A stretch of 64,000 bases of DNA. Origin: Trichostrongylus colubriformis. Lineage: Eukaryota; Nematoda; Chromadorea; Rhabditida; Trichostrongylidae. A model generated the notes under the pieces. It worked only from the letters and a program-made list of their open reading frames with translations. It had not been told where the DNA came from and made no database searches. Of this stretch, positions 12,781 through 22,974 are shown piece by piece. Position numbers and translations under genes: made by a program. The stretch spans positions 34,332,102-34,396,101 of the forward strand of contig OZ022261.1 in the NCBI GenBank assembly GCA_963978905.1, written 5' to 3'. Within the stretch, counting starts at the first letter, position 1; every line of letters begins with the position of its first letter.

Positions 12781-14137
12781 TCACCCTTTTCTACACGAAC
12801 CCACCGAGCGTAACCCCGCCACCTGATCTCCAAAAATTATGTGACGTATATCTCGCTGGGTACATTCACGGTCTAATATGTATAATATTTGTGAGCAAGA
12901 TGCTCTTTTACCAAGTGATGGTGTGGCCAATAGCCTACGGAAGTTGTACGAGGTTGCACTGGACGACAGCTAATCAGCATGGACACAGACGATGATACCG
13001 TAGCTAAATAGGGTCAGTTGATGCAACTGATACACAAAAGCTCAATCGCGTATGGTACATGTTCATCAGCAATTTATCGGAACCACGGTTGTCTCACCCC
13101 TTCATCTCCGAAATTACCTCTCAACTTGGCCCCATTGATGCATTTGGAGATGAAGAGCATGTTGGGAGCAACCGGTTGCCATAACTTTCAAAGGGTGTTG
13201 ATGAGGTAATTTTTTTGTGGGATCGGTCTAAATATGGGGGGTGAAGAAAAGTGCACAAAGCAGACGACGTCTGGCGAAAGCAAGCAAATAATGAGGTCTG
13301 TTTTGAGGTTCTTTCTTTGTGATCACTCCATGAGAGATGACACCTGGGCCCAAGGAAGAGTTTTAATCCAGGCACTCGGGTTGCACATGAACCATTCCTG
13401 CATCCTCGCTGAAGCGTCGCCAATGCAAGGAATCGTAGCCAGCCATCATAGGGCAAAGAATGCCTGTCTGCATTCCACAACATCCAGCACATCAGTCCCA
13501 TCCCCACTCTCCCCCCCCCCCTTTCCCCGCCCAAAATATGCACGATATGCCCCCCCCCCCCCCCCCCCATCTATCAATGTATTCTGGGTACATTGTCGCA
13601 CACATGTGTTATGCAAGGAAGGGGATAACGGACGGTGGTCTCTCTCTCCAAGTACCCCCTGAATTGTTGATCAGCGATGTGCGGTATATGGATTCTATCC
13701 CCATCACACAGCACAGGTATACTGCATACATTCACCGTGATACCCCCACCCCCATCCTGTAGGCTTGGTATATTGATTCTATGCATATGTTTGTTATACC
13801 ACCTCACTCCATCACGTATTAGAGATCCCAAAAGATGCAGTAAAGGCAACTATTGATACTATGCCATGCAATGTTCATGAATGGGATGTAATCGAATGCT
13901 GAGCGAATTAACTACTCGACAACATCGTCTATGACTGTGCTGGAAGCCTCTGCCTTTCCTAAGTCATTCGCAGCTTTTGTAGGCATATTGCCCATAACCT
14001 AGCTTGGTACTATGGTACCTTGTTCGCAGAAATTTGACACATTACTCCGTCATACCATCCAGCCAGATATACGTTACATGATTTTTGGAGATCAGGAGGT
14101 GGAGCTACGCTCGGTGGGTTCGTGTAGAAAAGGGTGA

Positions 14138-14282
14138 AGATAGTTCTCGCCATATAGGTGCTTTAATTTTTTTGCATATGAAGCTGAAGCTGTTCCTAGT
14201 TGGATAAGCAACCACTCCTTGCACAAACAGCTTCAGCTTCATATGCAATAAAATTAAAGCCCCTATATGGGGAGCACTATCC
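14138..14282. repeat. Hairpin 7 (A4/B4 junction), decaying
   Basis: Same stem as hairpins 2 and 5, but the arms differ at several positions: TTCTCGCC against TGCTCCCC, AGGTGC against AGGGGC, and TTTTTTTGC against TTTTATTGC. The perfect pairing of the other hairpins is lost here at the array edge. Confidence 0.88.
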
Positions 14283-15400
14283 GAAATCGGACGCGGGTCC
14301 CCGTTAGGCACCCCCTATCTTGATATCGATCCCGCGACCGTATTCTTGCTCTACTTACCTTCATCACCCTTATATACGCTGGTGCAGGGTTCGTTGATCT
14401 CTATCAGTACCCGAGTATCGAGTCAGATGCTGCTGATTCGTCTGCGCTCCAGCCTTCCGCAGTGATGGGTGTAGCGGAAAATGAAGTGGTATCCATGCTC
14501 GTGTGGACCATAGCACACATGCTGCGGGGAAAACTTTTCACAAAAGCATCTAACCGCAGAAGCAGACGTCCTCATGCAAGCAGGGCCCCGGGCACGGAGG
14601 TCCACATCTCCAGCTGCTGGGCCATCCTTGATGTCTCGGCGGTATTGTAACCATTTCATCATGTAAATTTGTGGGTGAGAGGCACCGAGGCGATTATGGG
14701 GATTCCGATGTGGAATGTTCATGAGGTATCTTCACACGACCACTACATATGGTGTGATGGTCCAGTGCAATGTAGGGCTGTTTCCACTAGGACGATCTCG
14801 GAACGTTGCCTTTTTGAGAAAATTTTTGCCAAAACTGGAATTTTCACAAATATTGCCCAAAAATGCCCATTCGGACCGGATTTCACCCAAATTCGGTTCG
14901 TCTGGCATCGAATCGTTGGAGACCCAAGCAAAAATCGTGAAGAATGAACGGGTTATTAGGCACACCCTCTGGCGGTCAAAAAAGCAACAGTAGATAGACT
15001 ATCAGGAAATCCCCAAACACCGCCGAAAATTCGCATGTTCGGCGCAGGCTCTGCTGGACCGGCACTCACCTGCTCCGCCCGGCACTCACCTGCTCCATGC
15101 CCATGGTGAGCAACGCCCGGACATCGAATCATTTGAGACCCAGTATTCGTAAAGAATCGATATTGAGCGGTTTATCAGGCACACCTTCTGGCGGTCCAAA
15201 ATCCCAACAGTAGTTGTGGGCTGTCAGGATATCACCGACACCCCCGAAAAAATTCAGCCAGCATCAGTGCAGACGGCCGCTGGACCGTCTGCTCACCTCC
15301 TCCCATGGGAGCCTGACGTCCTCTCCGTACGCAGACGTACCAGCACCTTCGAGCTGGGCGGCGCTAATAGGTGCGTTGGCAAATCGCTCAACTTTTTGCT
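14283..15400. repeat. Truncated B4 segment with internal tandem duplication
   Basis: Homologous to the first part of B3 but ends near 15400 without the inverted B end. It contains a duplicated block: 14890-14995 and 15122-15215 both run from CATCGAATC..GAGACCCA to GGCACACC.TCTGGCGGTC, a spacing of about 225 bp. It marks the right boundary of the array. Confidence 0.7.
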
Positions 15401-15686
15401 GTTTTAAAGGCTCACAAAGGCAACACTCGCAAAAGTATGCACTTTCGTTATCTCCTCTTCTCGCCTACCATCGAGATTGGAGAGGATGTTCATATATGCA
15501 TACGATAGAGGTTTTTTCGCTCTACAAGATGATACCACTATTCTTTTGTATCCTCTCAAATTTTAGCATGTAGGGATAGTTTTCACCTCTTTTTCAATTC
15601 GAAATTGCATAATGAAAACGAATTTTCTAGACAGAATATCCTGTATATTTCGATAGAGCTCTTTTCGCTCTATAAGATAGTGTAGA

Positions 15687-15838
15687 CGGTTTTTGTTCGA
15701 ACTGATTTTTGACATTTTTTAGATCATTCAAAAGTCAACGAAATCGAACATTTTTGACACCATGTGATGAAAATGCTCGATTTCGTTGACTTTTGAATGA
15801 TCTAAAAAAGGCAAATAGCAGTTCGAACAAAAATCGTA
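15687..15838. repeat. Foldback repeat just upstream of SUN exon
   Basis: Inverted arms share TTTTTGTTCGAACTG and TTAGATCATTCAAAAGTCAA with their complements around a short loop near 15757. It lies about 55 bases before the first SUN-domain exon visible in the window. Confidence 0.85.
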
Positions 15839-15892
15839 AACACCACTTCCTCCAGGTGCACCTCCTCCAGGGGCACCTTCCAACACCTCCAG

Positions 15893-16807
15893 GTGCACAT
15901 CAGGCACCCGGAGGCGAACGTCCGAGCGCGCCTAGAACCTTCAAGATCTGGGCAAGTACCATTTTCAACATTTGATGCCTCATGTAATCTTTGAATGATG
16001 TCGGAGAAATTTCTTCAGGCTTACAAGTCCGAGGCTGATATGAGTACAAGAGTTCTTCTTGGCGACTTCATGTATGATATCAAAGGCAGCCCACTGCAGT
16101 TCTTTGTGATCAAAGTAAGTTTTCTTCGTGGGTCCCAAATACTATTTTATGACCCAATATTGTGGAAAGGGCGCTGGCGGCAAGCAAATACGAACCTCAA
16201 CGATTCCTTCGACTGGTTCTTTGTTCTCAGCTTGCTTTATCTAAGCCTCACCCTTCCTGGGAGTGTTGTGGGATGATCGATATTGCGATGATTAATGATA
16301 TAGGCTCAGCTTTGCATTCGGCTATCGCATGAATTACTGAATTCTTCCGTCGCAGCGCATACAAGTTCTTGAAAGTTCTTGAAGGCACATTACTCAGGGA
16401 ATCACCTGGATGAGAAGCTTATGGAAGTAGGGAGAAAGGTGGTAGGGCACTTATAAGTGAGTGTCATTGGCATTTTCGTCAGTGTTCCACAGGTATGCTG
16501 CAGGAGAGCCAATGCGTTGTTGAGCCGCTCGATTCTCCATTTTGCTTCTTCGGCGCACGTTTGCCGACCTTTGAGACTTCTTGGCCCTGCATTGGTTGCT
16601 AGTCCAACGGAAAGTGAGCTCGTGCTTGGCGTGAATCCCTGTGTCCCGTAAAAGATTGTATCTTTTTTTAACTTTTCCTTTTAGACTCAACCAGATTATC
16701 CGGTCCAGATCGTAGAAATGGAAGTGACCAGCAACTATGGCGCGGAGTACACTTCCCTTTATCGTCTCCGCGTTCATGGTTCGCTTTATAAGCCTGGGCA
16801 CGAGTAG
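15893..16807 (+). CDS. SUN-domain protein, C-terminal exons (partial)
   Basis: Three exons encode the end of a SUN domain, the part of LINC-complex proteins that binds KASH peptides between the nuclear membranes. Exons: 15893 (start uncertain)-15951, 16019-16114, 16685-16807, ending in TAG. Diagnostic segments are ERPSAPRTFKIW, RVLLGDFMYDIKGSPLQFF, and YPVQIVEMEVTSN followed by YTSLYRLRVHG, which match the SUN consensus order SAPkdF..., LLG.F.YD..G.PLQ.F, and V..v.S N.G...Y..LYR.RVHG. The first intron (15952-16017, 66 bp) uses a GC donor (TGG|GCAAGT) with acceptor TTTCTTCAG; the second is GTAAGT..TTTTAG. All joins are phase 0. The N-terminal exons, coiled coil and first half of the SUN domain are absent, because the palindromic array lies directly upstream. 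Which SUN family member this is (UNC-84, matefin/SUN-1 or SUCO-like) cannot be told. Confidence 0.8.
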
Positions 16808-18150
16808 TGCTGGTGAGGGTGTATGTCTCACGTCCCGCTGGTATCTTTGTTTTGGTCTTGCCTTTTTTTGTTGTAGTGAAACTACCGCTAAACTTGTTCA
16901 TAGCATCTATTGTTGAAACACTACATAGTACTACTGCCATGCCATGTGTAAACATCTACTAAAGTATATAATCCGTTTAGATTTTATTAGAATAACAGAA
17001 AAAATGGAATATCGGAAGCAGCTGCTTCTGTTTTTTCTGAAAGCGTGTGAGACGTGCACCTGATTGACATGTTATCATTATTTTGGTAATCCTTCACTTT
17101 TCTCCGATTTCCCTCTCCGATTGAAGATTAGAGTAATGGTTATTCATTATGATTCTATAATTCCTAATGAATAATTATTTTCTTTCCTATTCGCAATATC
17201 TATTCCTGGGCTGCTACCTCAATTACTGCCTGTTGTTTCTTTGTGAGACTGCATTTCTGTGCTAAAACCGTGTTGTATCAATGCCGGTGACACTCAGCGT
17301 GCATAAACAAATAGTTCTTTTTTCTGTTTTTCAAGCGAAGGCTTTTAGCTATCTTTTTCTGGTGTACATGTTTTGAAAGAAGTTTTTCATTGTTATGTAT
17401 TTTTAAAATGGATCTCGTTCTGTAATGAAGTTTTTCTTGGTTAAAGTTTGTTGGATGTATTCATTCCGAAAACGGGCTTAGTGAGTCATAGAACCCTAAT
17501 GGACGAAATATTGCACATCTAGTTGCAAATCCCGTTTTGTATGAGTTCTACTCTCGGCACTGACAGGATATAGAAAGTCGGATTGGAGTTCGAACAGAAG
17601 GTACCATCCGGAGAGAGGACATTGTCCGGTGTAAAAAAAGGTCTCCGTCATCTGTCAAGCGGAACCACTAAATCCTTCCAGTACGTTGGTTTACCCGCGT
17701 ATACTGATAGCTGAAGAATAAAGATGCTTATCTCTAGGCTGTGGTTGAGTTATATAGAATATGCACTGAACTAAAACTAACTATGAGAGGTAAAAGACAC
17801 CGGGAGCATGAAATCTTGGCATAGTTTGACACTATGCCAAGTTCGAATTCAAATTCGTGGGCTATCGCCACGACCATCGTATGAACTGTGGTTGGGTTGA
17901 GCGTTTTACAGAAAGGACGCGTCACTAGAGTGCCGCAGTGGTCGGCAGCGGACACATGATTTTGACGCTGCCGACGTAGGTGAGCAAAGTATGAACGCGC
18001 CCTAAGAGACGCAAAAAAGGACGCACGCCACTCAGAAGCATTTCGCCACGCGTTACATCGGGCATGGTTGTGAGCCTATCGAAGGATCTTTTGGCTCAAA
18101 TTCTTCTCGGCACTATTTTATGAAGCCTTTATGCACAAGCATAGCACATA
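16808..18150. other. No gene seen; 3' flank of SUN gene
   Basis: AT-rich DNA without coding potential. A short end of the CATACTT MITE family, containing a TCGGCAGCG/CGCTGCCGA inverted pair, lies at about 17918-18004 and ends AGTATGAACGCGCCC. Confidence 0.5.
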
Positions 18151-18152
18151 TG

Positions 18153-18640
18153 ACTATCAGTAATATGCTTCTGCTGAGCCTCCGAGATTGATATGATTTT
18201 TATTAATTTTCGGCTGACGTTTCGGCAATTAGCCTTGTTCAGAGCCTGTAAAGTCGACACATATAAGTGATACAAAACGTCTACTACCCTTTTCAAATTA
18301 CACAAGAAAACTATGGGTGAAACAATCCCATCATCACAAGATTAGGACCTAATCTTGTGGACGTAAAACACATATATAAGAACCGCCGTAAAAATCTAGC
18401 TCTAGGTGCCAAAATACAGCTCCACACTTTCATAAGGTTAGCGAGTTCCATTGCATTTCTTGGGATTGTTTCACCCTTAGTTTTCTTGTGTAATTTGAAA
18501 AGGGTAGTAGACGTTTTGTATCACTTATATGTGTCGACTTTACAGGCTCTGAAGAAGGCTATTTGCCGAAACGTCAGCCGAAAATTAATAAAAATCATAT
18601 CATTCTCGGAGGCTCAGCAGGAGCATATTACTGATTGTGA
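18153..18640. repeat. Foldback repeat with GAAACGTCAGCCG tails
   Basis: Inverted repeat with arms of about 200-280 bp around a centre near 18350 (AGATTAGGACCTAATCT). The arms contain TGCCGAAACGTCAGCCGAAA and GTCGACACATATAAGTGATA with their complements. The GAAGAAGGC..GCCGAAACGTC motif recurs near the Penelope-like remnant and in other foldbacks here, so these may be paired termini of Penelope-like elements. Confidence 0.8.
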
Positions 18641-19086
18641 AAAATGCCGAGATTAATGGAGAGTCGGACGTGGAACATATGACTATGTAAGAATGTGTGC
18701 ACCTCCTGAAGGAAAGAAGCGTAATTAGAAGCTGAATTCACCTTTCGATTTCACCTCTTTTTCAAAACATTTATACAATGGTAATGCTTCTGCCACTCAG
18801 GGTTGTGCAAAGTAGAGTAATCGCCAATCCACTCATGATTTATCAGTGAGAGGGACCACAAGCTCCTTACGGAAGTCATAGCTCTTCACAAAGTAAGGTA
18901 TGAACTGTAAACAAAATTAAGAAGATTGCTGATCACAAATTTCTTATTTTTTCAAACAATTTCAAAATTTTCCACTTCAATAATCTTTTTTCTATTTCAC
19001 TTTTTTTTATCTGCATACTGGTTAAACATTCTAATGACTAGCTCCCATGTTCTCCGTTGTTGAAACCTCGGCATAGTTGTCGATTG

Positions 19087-20180
19087 TATTTCTTTTGTAT
19101 GCCAATACGAGGTTAGAAGTGGAACCTTAATTGGCCCAACGTTTCGACCTTCTCGTCTTCTTCAGAGGCCTCAGGATGGCTCGAAGCTCTTGATTTGCAA
19201 AGTATCCGAACAAACGCCTCCTCCCCTCTAGCGTTTCCGGCGTCGTTTCGAGATCGCTCCCGGAAGCAATATACCCACCCAAGATTCCACCAGCGGAGCA
19301 GCAGCTCACGCCTCAATCACATGTGTCAGTAAAGGCGAATGAGTACTACTTGACTCGATGTTCCTTATACGGCAGAAACTACTGCCGCGCACGTCGCCTT
19401 TACTTTAACTCGCACTTTGATACAAAGGCAAGAGTTCATTGCTAATCGAAAGACACTCGTTTCGGTTGTTCATTCGTGGCTTTCTTGTGGAAATCCAGAA
19501 TGACTCTAATACTTTCCGTGACGAAACTTCCGTCTCGTACGCCAAAATAGAGCACATAACATCAAAGTCACTTCCGTTGTGCTCCTCAACTTTATGCTTG
19601 CCGAGTGGGGTTGTGATAACACACGCCTTTTTCCAGCTAGGTGTTCTTTGACGCGCACAGCCTGTACTCTTCCCGTTTCTCCAATATATGTGCTATTACA
19701 AGTTCTACATTGAAGCTCATAAATAACGCAAGCCCTATCACAATCTCCTGGCTCCCCATAAGGACAAATAATGCAGTTTGGCGTTATGCACTGCTTATCG
19801 TACAGTCTGTTGCGAACAAGTTGTCGTTTGATGTTGTCGTTAGGGATATTCACTAAGACAACATCATTTTGTAACTGGGCTCGAACAATACTGCGGTTTA
19901 TTGCAGCGCTAACCCTATCGGAGATGAAAGGAATGCATAAAGGTAGTTTCCCTTGGCATGGTGTTTGTCGTCGTTGACCAGCATATGACGTTCTTCGGTG
20001 CGATGGTACCGCATAGCCATTTTCAGCAGCAATGGACAAAGCTAAACGTTTTGATTCCTGCCGTTCCTCACCACCAGTGCTTCGAGCCATCTTCAGACCT
20101 TTGGAGAAGACGAGAAGGTCGAAACTTAGGCCAATAAAGGTTCCACCTCTAACCTCGTATTGGCATACAAAAGAAATACA
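19087..20180 (-). mobile_element. Penelope-like retroelement remnant flanked by inverted repeats
   Basis: About 100-bp inverted terminal segments at 19087-19190 and 20079-20180 share TCTTTTGTATGCCAATACGA and AGAAGACGAGAAGGTCGAAA. They enclose the coding remnant listed separately. Penelope-like elements carry reverse transcriptase followed by a GIY-YIG nuclease and often bear terminal repeats in direct or inverted order. The RT part is missing here, so this is an internally deleted copy. Confidence 0.75.
19506..20090 (-). pseudogene. GIY-YIG endonuclease domain of Penelope-like element
   Basis: A reading frame of 194 codons on the minus strand. From residue about 115 it carries a cysteine-rich zinc-finger linker (CITPNCIICPYGEPGDC) followed by VIYELQC, STYIGETGR and RVKEHL. 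These fit the GIY, YIG and downstream Arg/His motifs of GIY-YIG nucleases in the Penelope C-terminal position. The sequence after about residue 160 no longer resembles the family and is probably frameshifted. The start at 20090 lies in the terminal repeat, so it is unlikely to be a true start. Not expected to be active. Confidence 0.75.
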
Positions 20181-20565
20181 TTCTAGTGAATATCAATACA
20201 AATCACTGAAGAGCTTCAGGGTTGATATTATCTTTGGCTCCTATGATGAAGAGGCGAAACAGATCAGGGCTTCCTCCTTTTCCCTTCCATTTCTCCTTCA
20301 TCCTTATTGATTACTCCTTTTTCTTGTCCACCATTCTTCTTTGCTTAGTTACATTCTTACTTATTTCCTTTTTCACCTTCATTTCTCTCATCTTCTTTCT
20401 CCATTAGCTAACCTTTTATCTATAGCCCGTACATGTTTAACCTCTGTCTCCACTTTCTCGTGTTCTATTCTTCCTCCTACCCCCTGCTACATTTATATAG
20501 TCCTTTTAACTAATTACCTCTACACTATCACTCTACTTTCAATTTTTGTGCATTACTTCCGTCCA

Positions 20566-21195
20566 TTAACACGTTGGCGACATTGCGTCCCAATGCTGGG
20601 ACGCACGTTTTCTGCCGCGTGGGACAATGCGTCCCAATGCTGGGACGCAGCCCAGAAAATTCCTTTTTTCAACAGATTTGAAGTTCACAAATAATTAATT
20701 TTGATCAACATGCACTAGGGTATCTAGGGTGAACATGGACCACTTGCATCTTTTCAATAAGTTTTTTTCATGCTTTGTATCGTCATCCAGCACAGGTTCG
20801 TTATCATCACTGTCGATTAACCGATCATTAAAACTAGCATTCAGCTCTGTGAAGTCGTCACAGGTATCCATAGTCAGTTAGGGGATTCGTGCCATTCCAT
20901 TCTTAGTCAAGATATTTATACTCGCGAGACGTCGACCTTTTTAATATGCCCACCACCTGGTTAAGTACTTCTCATCACTACCATGCAGTAGTCTCTTATC
21001 TAAGTTCTCGAAGGGTATCCAAAGTTGCGCAGCGCTCACTACTTTGTATTAGCGCTCAAGGTACGCACGAGATTCAGCGAGTTTGGAAAGGTGAAATCAA
21101 AAACCCCAATGCTGGGACGCAATTGTCAGCAAGGCGAGCGCGCGATGTCCCACGTGGCAGACACGTGAAAAAACGCGCGGTCGCCACCGTGTTAA
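20566..21195. mobile_element. Non-autonomous piggyBac-like element in TTAA sites
   Basis: TTAA at 20566-20569 and 21192-21195 flank terminal inverted repeats CACGTTGGCGAC (left) and CACGGTGGCGAC (right, complemented), with one mismatch. A subterminal palindrome, TGCGTCCCAATGCTGGGACG, occurs twice at the left (about 20584 and 20627), and part of it (AATGCTGGGACGCA) occurs at the right (about 21109). TTAA duplication, a short TIR and subterminal repeats fit the piggyBac superfamily. At about 630 bp the element is a deletion derivative. Confidence 0.8.
20696..20871 (-). pseudogene. Acidic N-terminal fragment, possibly piggyBac transposase
   Basis: On the minus strand from 20871 a frame begins MDTCDDFTELNASFNDRL and continues with an acidic stretch (DSDDNEPVLDDD), then LLKRCKWSMF. 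An acidic N-terminus is usual for piggyBac transposases, and the frame lies inside the TTAA-flanked element. No DDD catalytic core is present. Assignment is by context and composition only. Confidence 0.45.
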
Positions 21196-21239
21196 ATGCT
21201 CCTTTTGCTTGTATTGCACCGATGGTCTTCTGCACTTAA

Positions 21240-21604
21240 GGCGGCTTTCATACTTTGCGCACCGACGCCGTCACCTCCGTCGATTTGACGCCGTCATCGC
21301 CGGTGACGGCATCAAACTCACGCAACCATTTGTCCGCCACAGATGACGGCGTCCATAGATAACAGCGCTTGCAAAATTCTTGACCCAATCATACTACAGT
21401 ATGGTGATTATGGCCTTTCGAATCTTGGCGCTGTGCCAATACACGAAGCGGCCACAATCGCCATACTGTGGCTGATTGGGTCAAGAATTTTGCAAACGCC
21501 GCGCATTATCTATGAACGCCGTCATCTGTGGCGGACAAGTGGTTGCGTGAGTTTGACGCCGTCGCCGCCGGCGACGGCGTCGGTGCGCAAAGTATGAAAG
21601 CGGC
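21240..21604. repeat. CATACTT-type MITE, copy A
   Basis: Foldback of about 365 bp whose two ends read GGCGGCTTTCATACTTTGCG and GGCCGCTTTCATACTTTGCG (right end complemented). The stem includes CGACGCCGTC and TTCTTGACCCAATCA with its complement. It starts about 45 bp after the piggyBac-like element. Related ends occur at 50883-51055 and 59039-59207. Confidence 0.85.
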
Positions 21605-21749
21605 CTGAAGTCGAACTGTGGCGACAGACATGACTATGTAGGGTAGTATATCACCCTACCATACTCTCAACCACTCATGTTTATCACTCATTTACACCGT
21701 ATTCTTTTTTAAACTCAATTTCGTTAAAAACTCATTGAACAAAACGATT

Positions 21750-22076
21750 TATGCTTAAGAACAATTGCTACTCCAAAATATTTATTCAAAAAACTCAAAA
21801 GACTCCTAAAAAGTCTCAAAAGCTCTTTGGAATGTTTTTGCCATATTTCGGCGTTTAACGTCTTTTTCAGGCCTGAAACTGTTCTGGTTAGCTAACTGGG
21901 AGGACCGTAAGCAAATATATCATATGTAATTAGCTAACCACCACAGTATCAGGCCTGAAGAAGGCCTTAAACGCCGAAATATTGCAAAAACATTCCAAAG
22001 AACTTTCGAGACTTTTGAGGAGTCTTTTGAGTTTTTTGAATAATATTGGAGTCGCAATTATTCTTAAACATTCAGA
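21750..22076. repeat. GGCCTGAAGAAGGC-type foldback, copy 1
   Basis: Arms of about 150 bp around a centre near 21920, sharing ACTCCAAAATATT, AAAACTCAAAAGACT, ATATTTCGGCGTTTAA and CAGGCCTGA with their complements. Same family as 28136-28548. Confidence 0.85.
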
Positions 22077-22246
22077 TAACCATGAGACTCCGGAACAGCA
22101 CAATATTAAAAAACGACGAATCAGCAGTAATCTGGTTAACTTAATGCAATTTGGCACACACTAAAATTTAGCCTACATTCATGAGAATCGAACATCTTCA
22201 CTTCTCAACTTCTGGTTCATACTTCCGTATTTCGAGGATCATGACG

Positions 22247-22971
22247 AGATTTCTTTGTATTAGGTGTGGGCAGAATAAATGACCAAAACGGACCATTTTT
22301 TTCAAAACGCCGTAACTTCGTTCAGACACAACTTTATTGGTCGAAATAAAAACCATCCGAATCTACACAACCTTGTCAAAGATCTGGTAAAGAAAATGTG
22401 CAATCATGATGAGTTCTGGATTGCGAGAATTAATAAGGTCAACGAGGCATTTTCAACATGCATAATTTTTTGACGCAGGATTGCATCGAGAACCCGGAAA
22501 AAAAGGTAATCCGTCAGGGATAGGTCTGGGGAATAAGGGGGCGAGGGAGAGTCTCGATGCCTGACTGCATCAGTTTCTGCCGGGTGACTTGCGAAGTGTT
22601 GAGTTTTGCGTTGTTTAGCGCATCCAGCAAAAACTGATGGTGTCAGGCATCGAGACTCTCCCTCACTCCTCTTATTCCCCAGACCTTTCCCTGGCGGACT
22701 ACAACTTTTTCCGGGCTCTCACTGCAAACCTGCGTCAGAAAAAATCGCTGATACCATGCACGGTAAAAATCATTCTTGACTTTAGTAATTCTCGCACTCC
22801 AGAATTTAATTGTGATGGCATATTTTCTCTACCGAATCGTTGGCAGAGTTGTGTAGATTCGAGTGGTTTTTATTTCGACAAATAAAGTTGTGTTTGAGCG
22901 AAGTTATGGCGTTTAAAAAAAATTGTCCATTTTGGCCATTTATTCTGCACACACCTTATACAAAGAAACCT
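22247..22971. mobile_element. Mariner-derived foldback element
   Basis: Inverted ends share TTTCTTTGTAT.AGGTGTG and GCAGAATAAATG.CCAAAA (right end complemented). Both arms consist of the 3' portion of a mariner-family transposon, one forward and one inverted, meeting near 22600. The block ATCGAGACTCTCCCTC and its complement appear in the two arms. This looks like a head-to-head 3'-end duplication that created a long-TIR MITE. Confidence 0.8.
22650..22882 (+). pseudogene. C-terminal fragment of mariner transposase
   Basis: The frame reads LPHSSYSPDLSLADYNFFRA followed after a gap by a segment ending GIFSLPNRWQSCVDSSGFYF. This fits the mariner C-terminus, where H.PYSPDLAP.DYHLF contains the last catalytic Asp, followed by the L..RW..C....G.YF tail. 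Only the last third is present, and the complementary copy lies in the other arm. Inactive. Confidence 0.75.
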
Positions 22972-22974
22972 TAT

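Larger units (their letters stand above)
8707..13400 (-). repeat. Right arm of giant inverted repeat
   Basis: Mirror image of 1-4738, comprising A3, hairpin 5, B3, hairpin 6 and the first part of A4. Compared with the left arm it lacks about 127 bp (left 2179-2308) and carries about 100 extra bases at roughly 9050-9165 inside A3. Scattered substitutions are visible, for example one residue change (P to S) between the frames at 2670-3026 and 10521-10877. The arms are therefore very young or kept alike, but are not an exact copy. Confidence 0.9.
1..15400. repeat. Nested palindromic array of alternating A and B segments joined by seven hairpins
   Basis: Two segment classes alternate across the region: A1 1-619 (left-truncated by the window), B1 851-3166, A2 3303-4738, B2 4943-8573, A3 8707-10244, B3 10381-12569, A4 12781-14137, B4 14283 to about 15400. 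A long hairpin occupies every junction. All A segments carry inverted ends starting TTCACCCTTTTCTACACGAA, and all B segments carry inverted ends starting GAACACATCGGACGCGGG. B segments are also internally homologous in inverted orientation for several hundred bases. On top of this, A1-HP1-B1-HP2-A2 is the reverse complement of A3-HP5-B3-HP6-A4. No transposase, polymerase or other recognisable protein was found; the ORFs here are antisense or fragmentary and match only one another. It could be a non-autonomous foldback element cluster, a product of hairpin-primed amplification, or in part an assembly or amplification artefact. Confidence 0.85.

Noticed and set aside
13121..13662. Frames of 142-149 codons on both strands in A4
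   Set aside because: Created by poly-C/poly-G tracts and palindromic repeat sequence; no motif and no support from the A1 copy.
620..14282. CRISPR array or phage-type structure
   Set aside because: The repeats are inverted, kilobase-spaced and variable in size, with no cas genes, and the window is clearly eukaryotic.
15793..15975. 60-codon frame MNDLKKANSSS.. reading into the SUN exon
   Set aside because: The first part is the arm of a foldback. Only the end (APGGERPSAPRTFKIW) is SUN-domain coding, reached through a splice acceptor.
20901..21239. 97-codon frame across the piggyBac-like element
   Set aside because: Runs antisense to the transposase remnant and through the terminal repeat; no motif.
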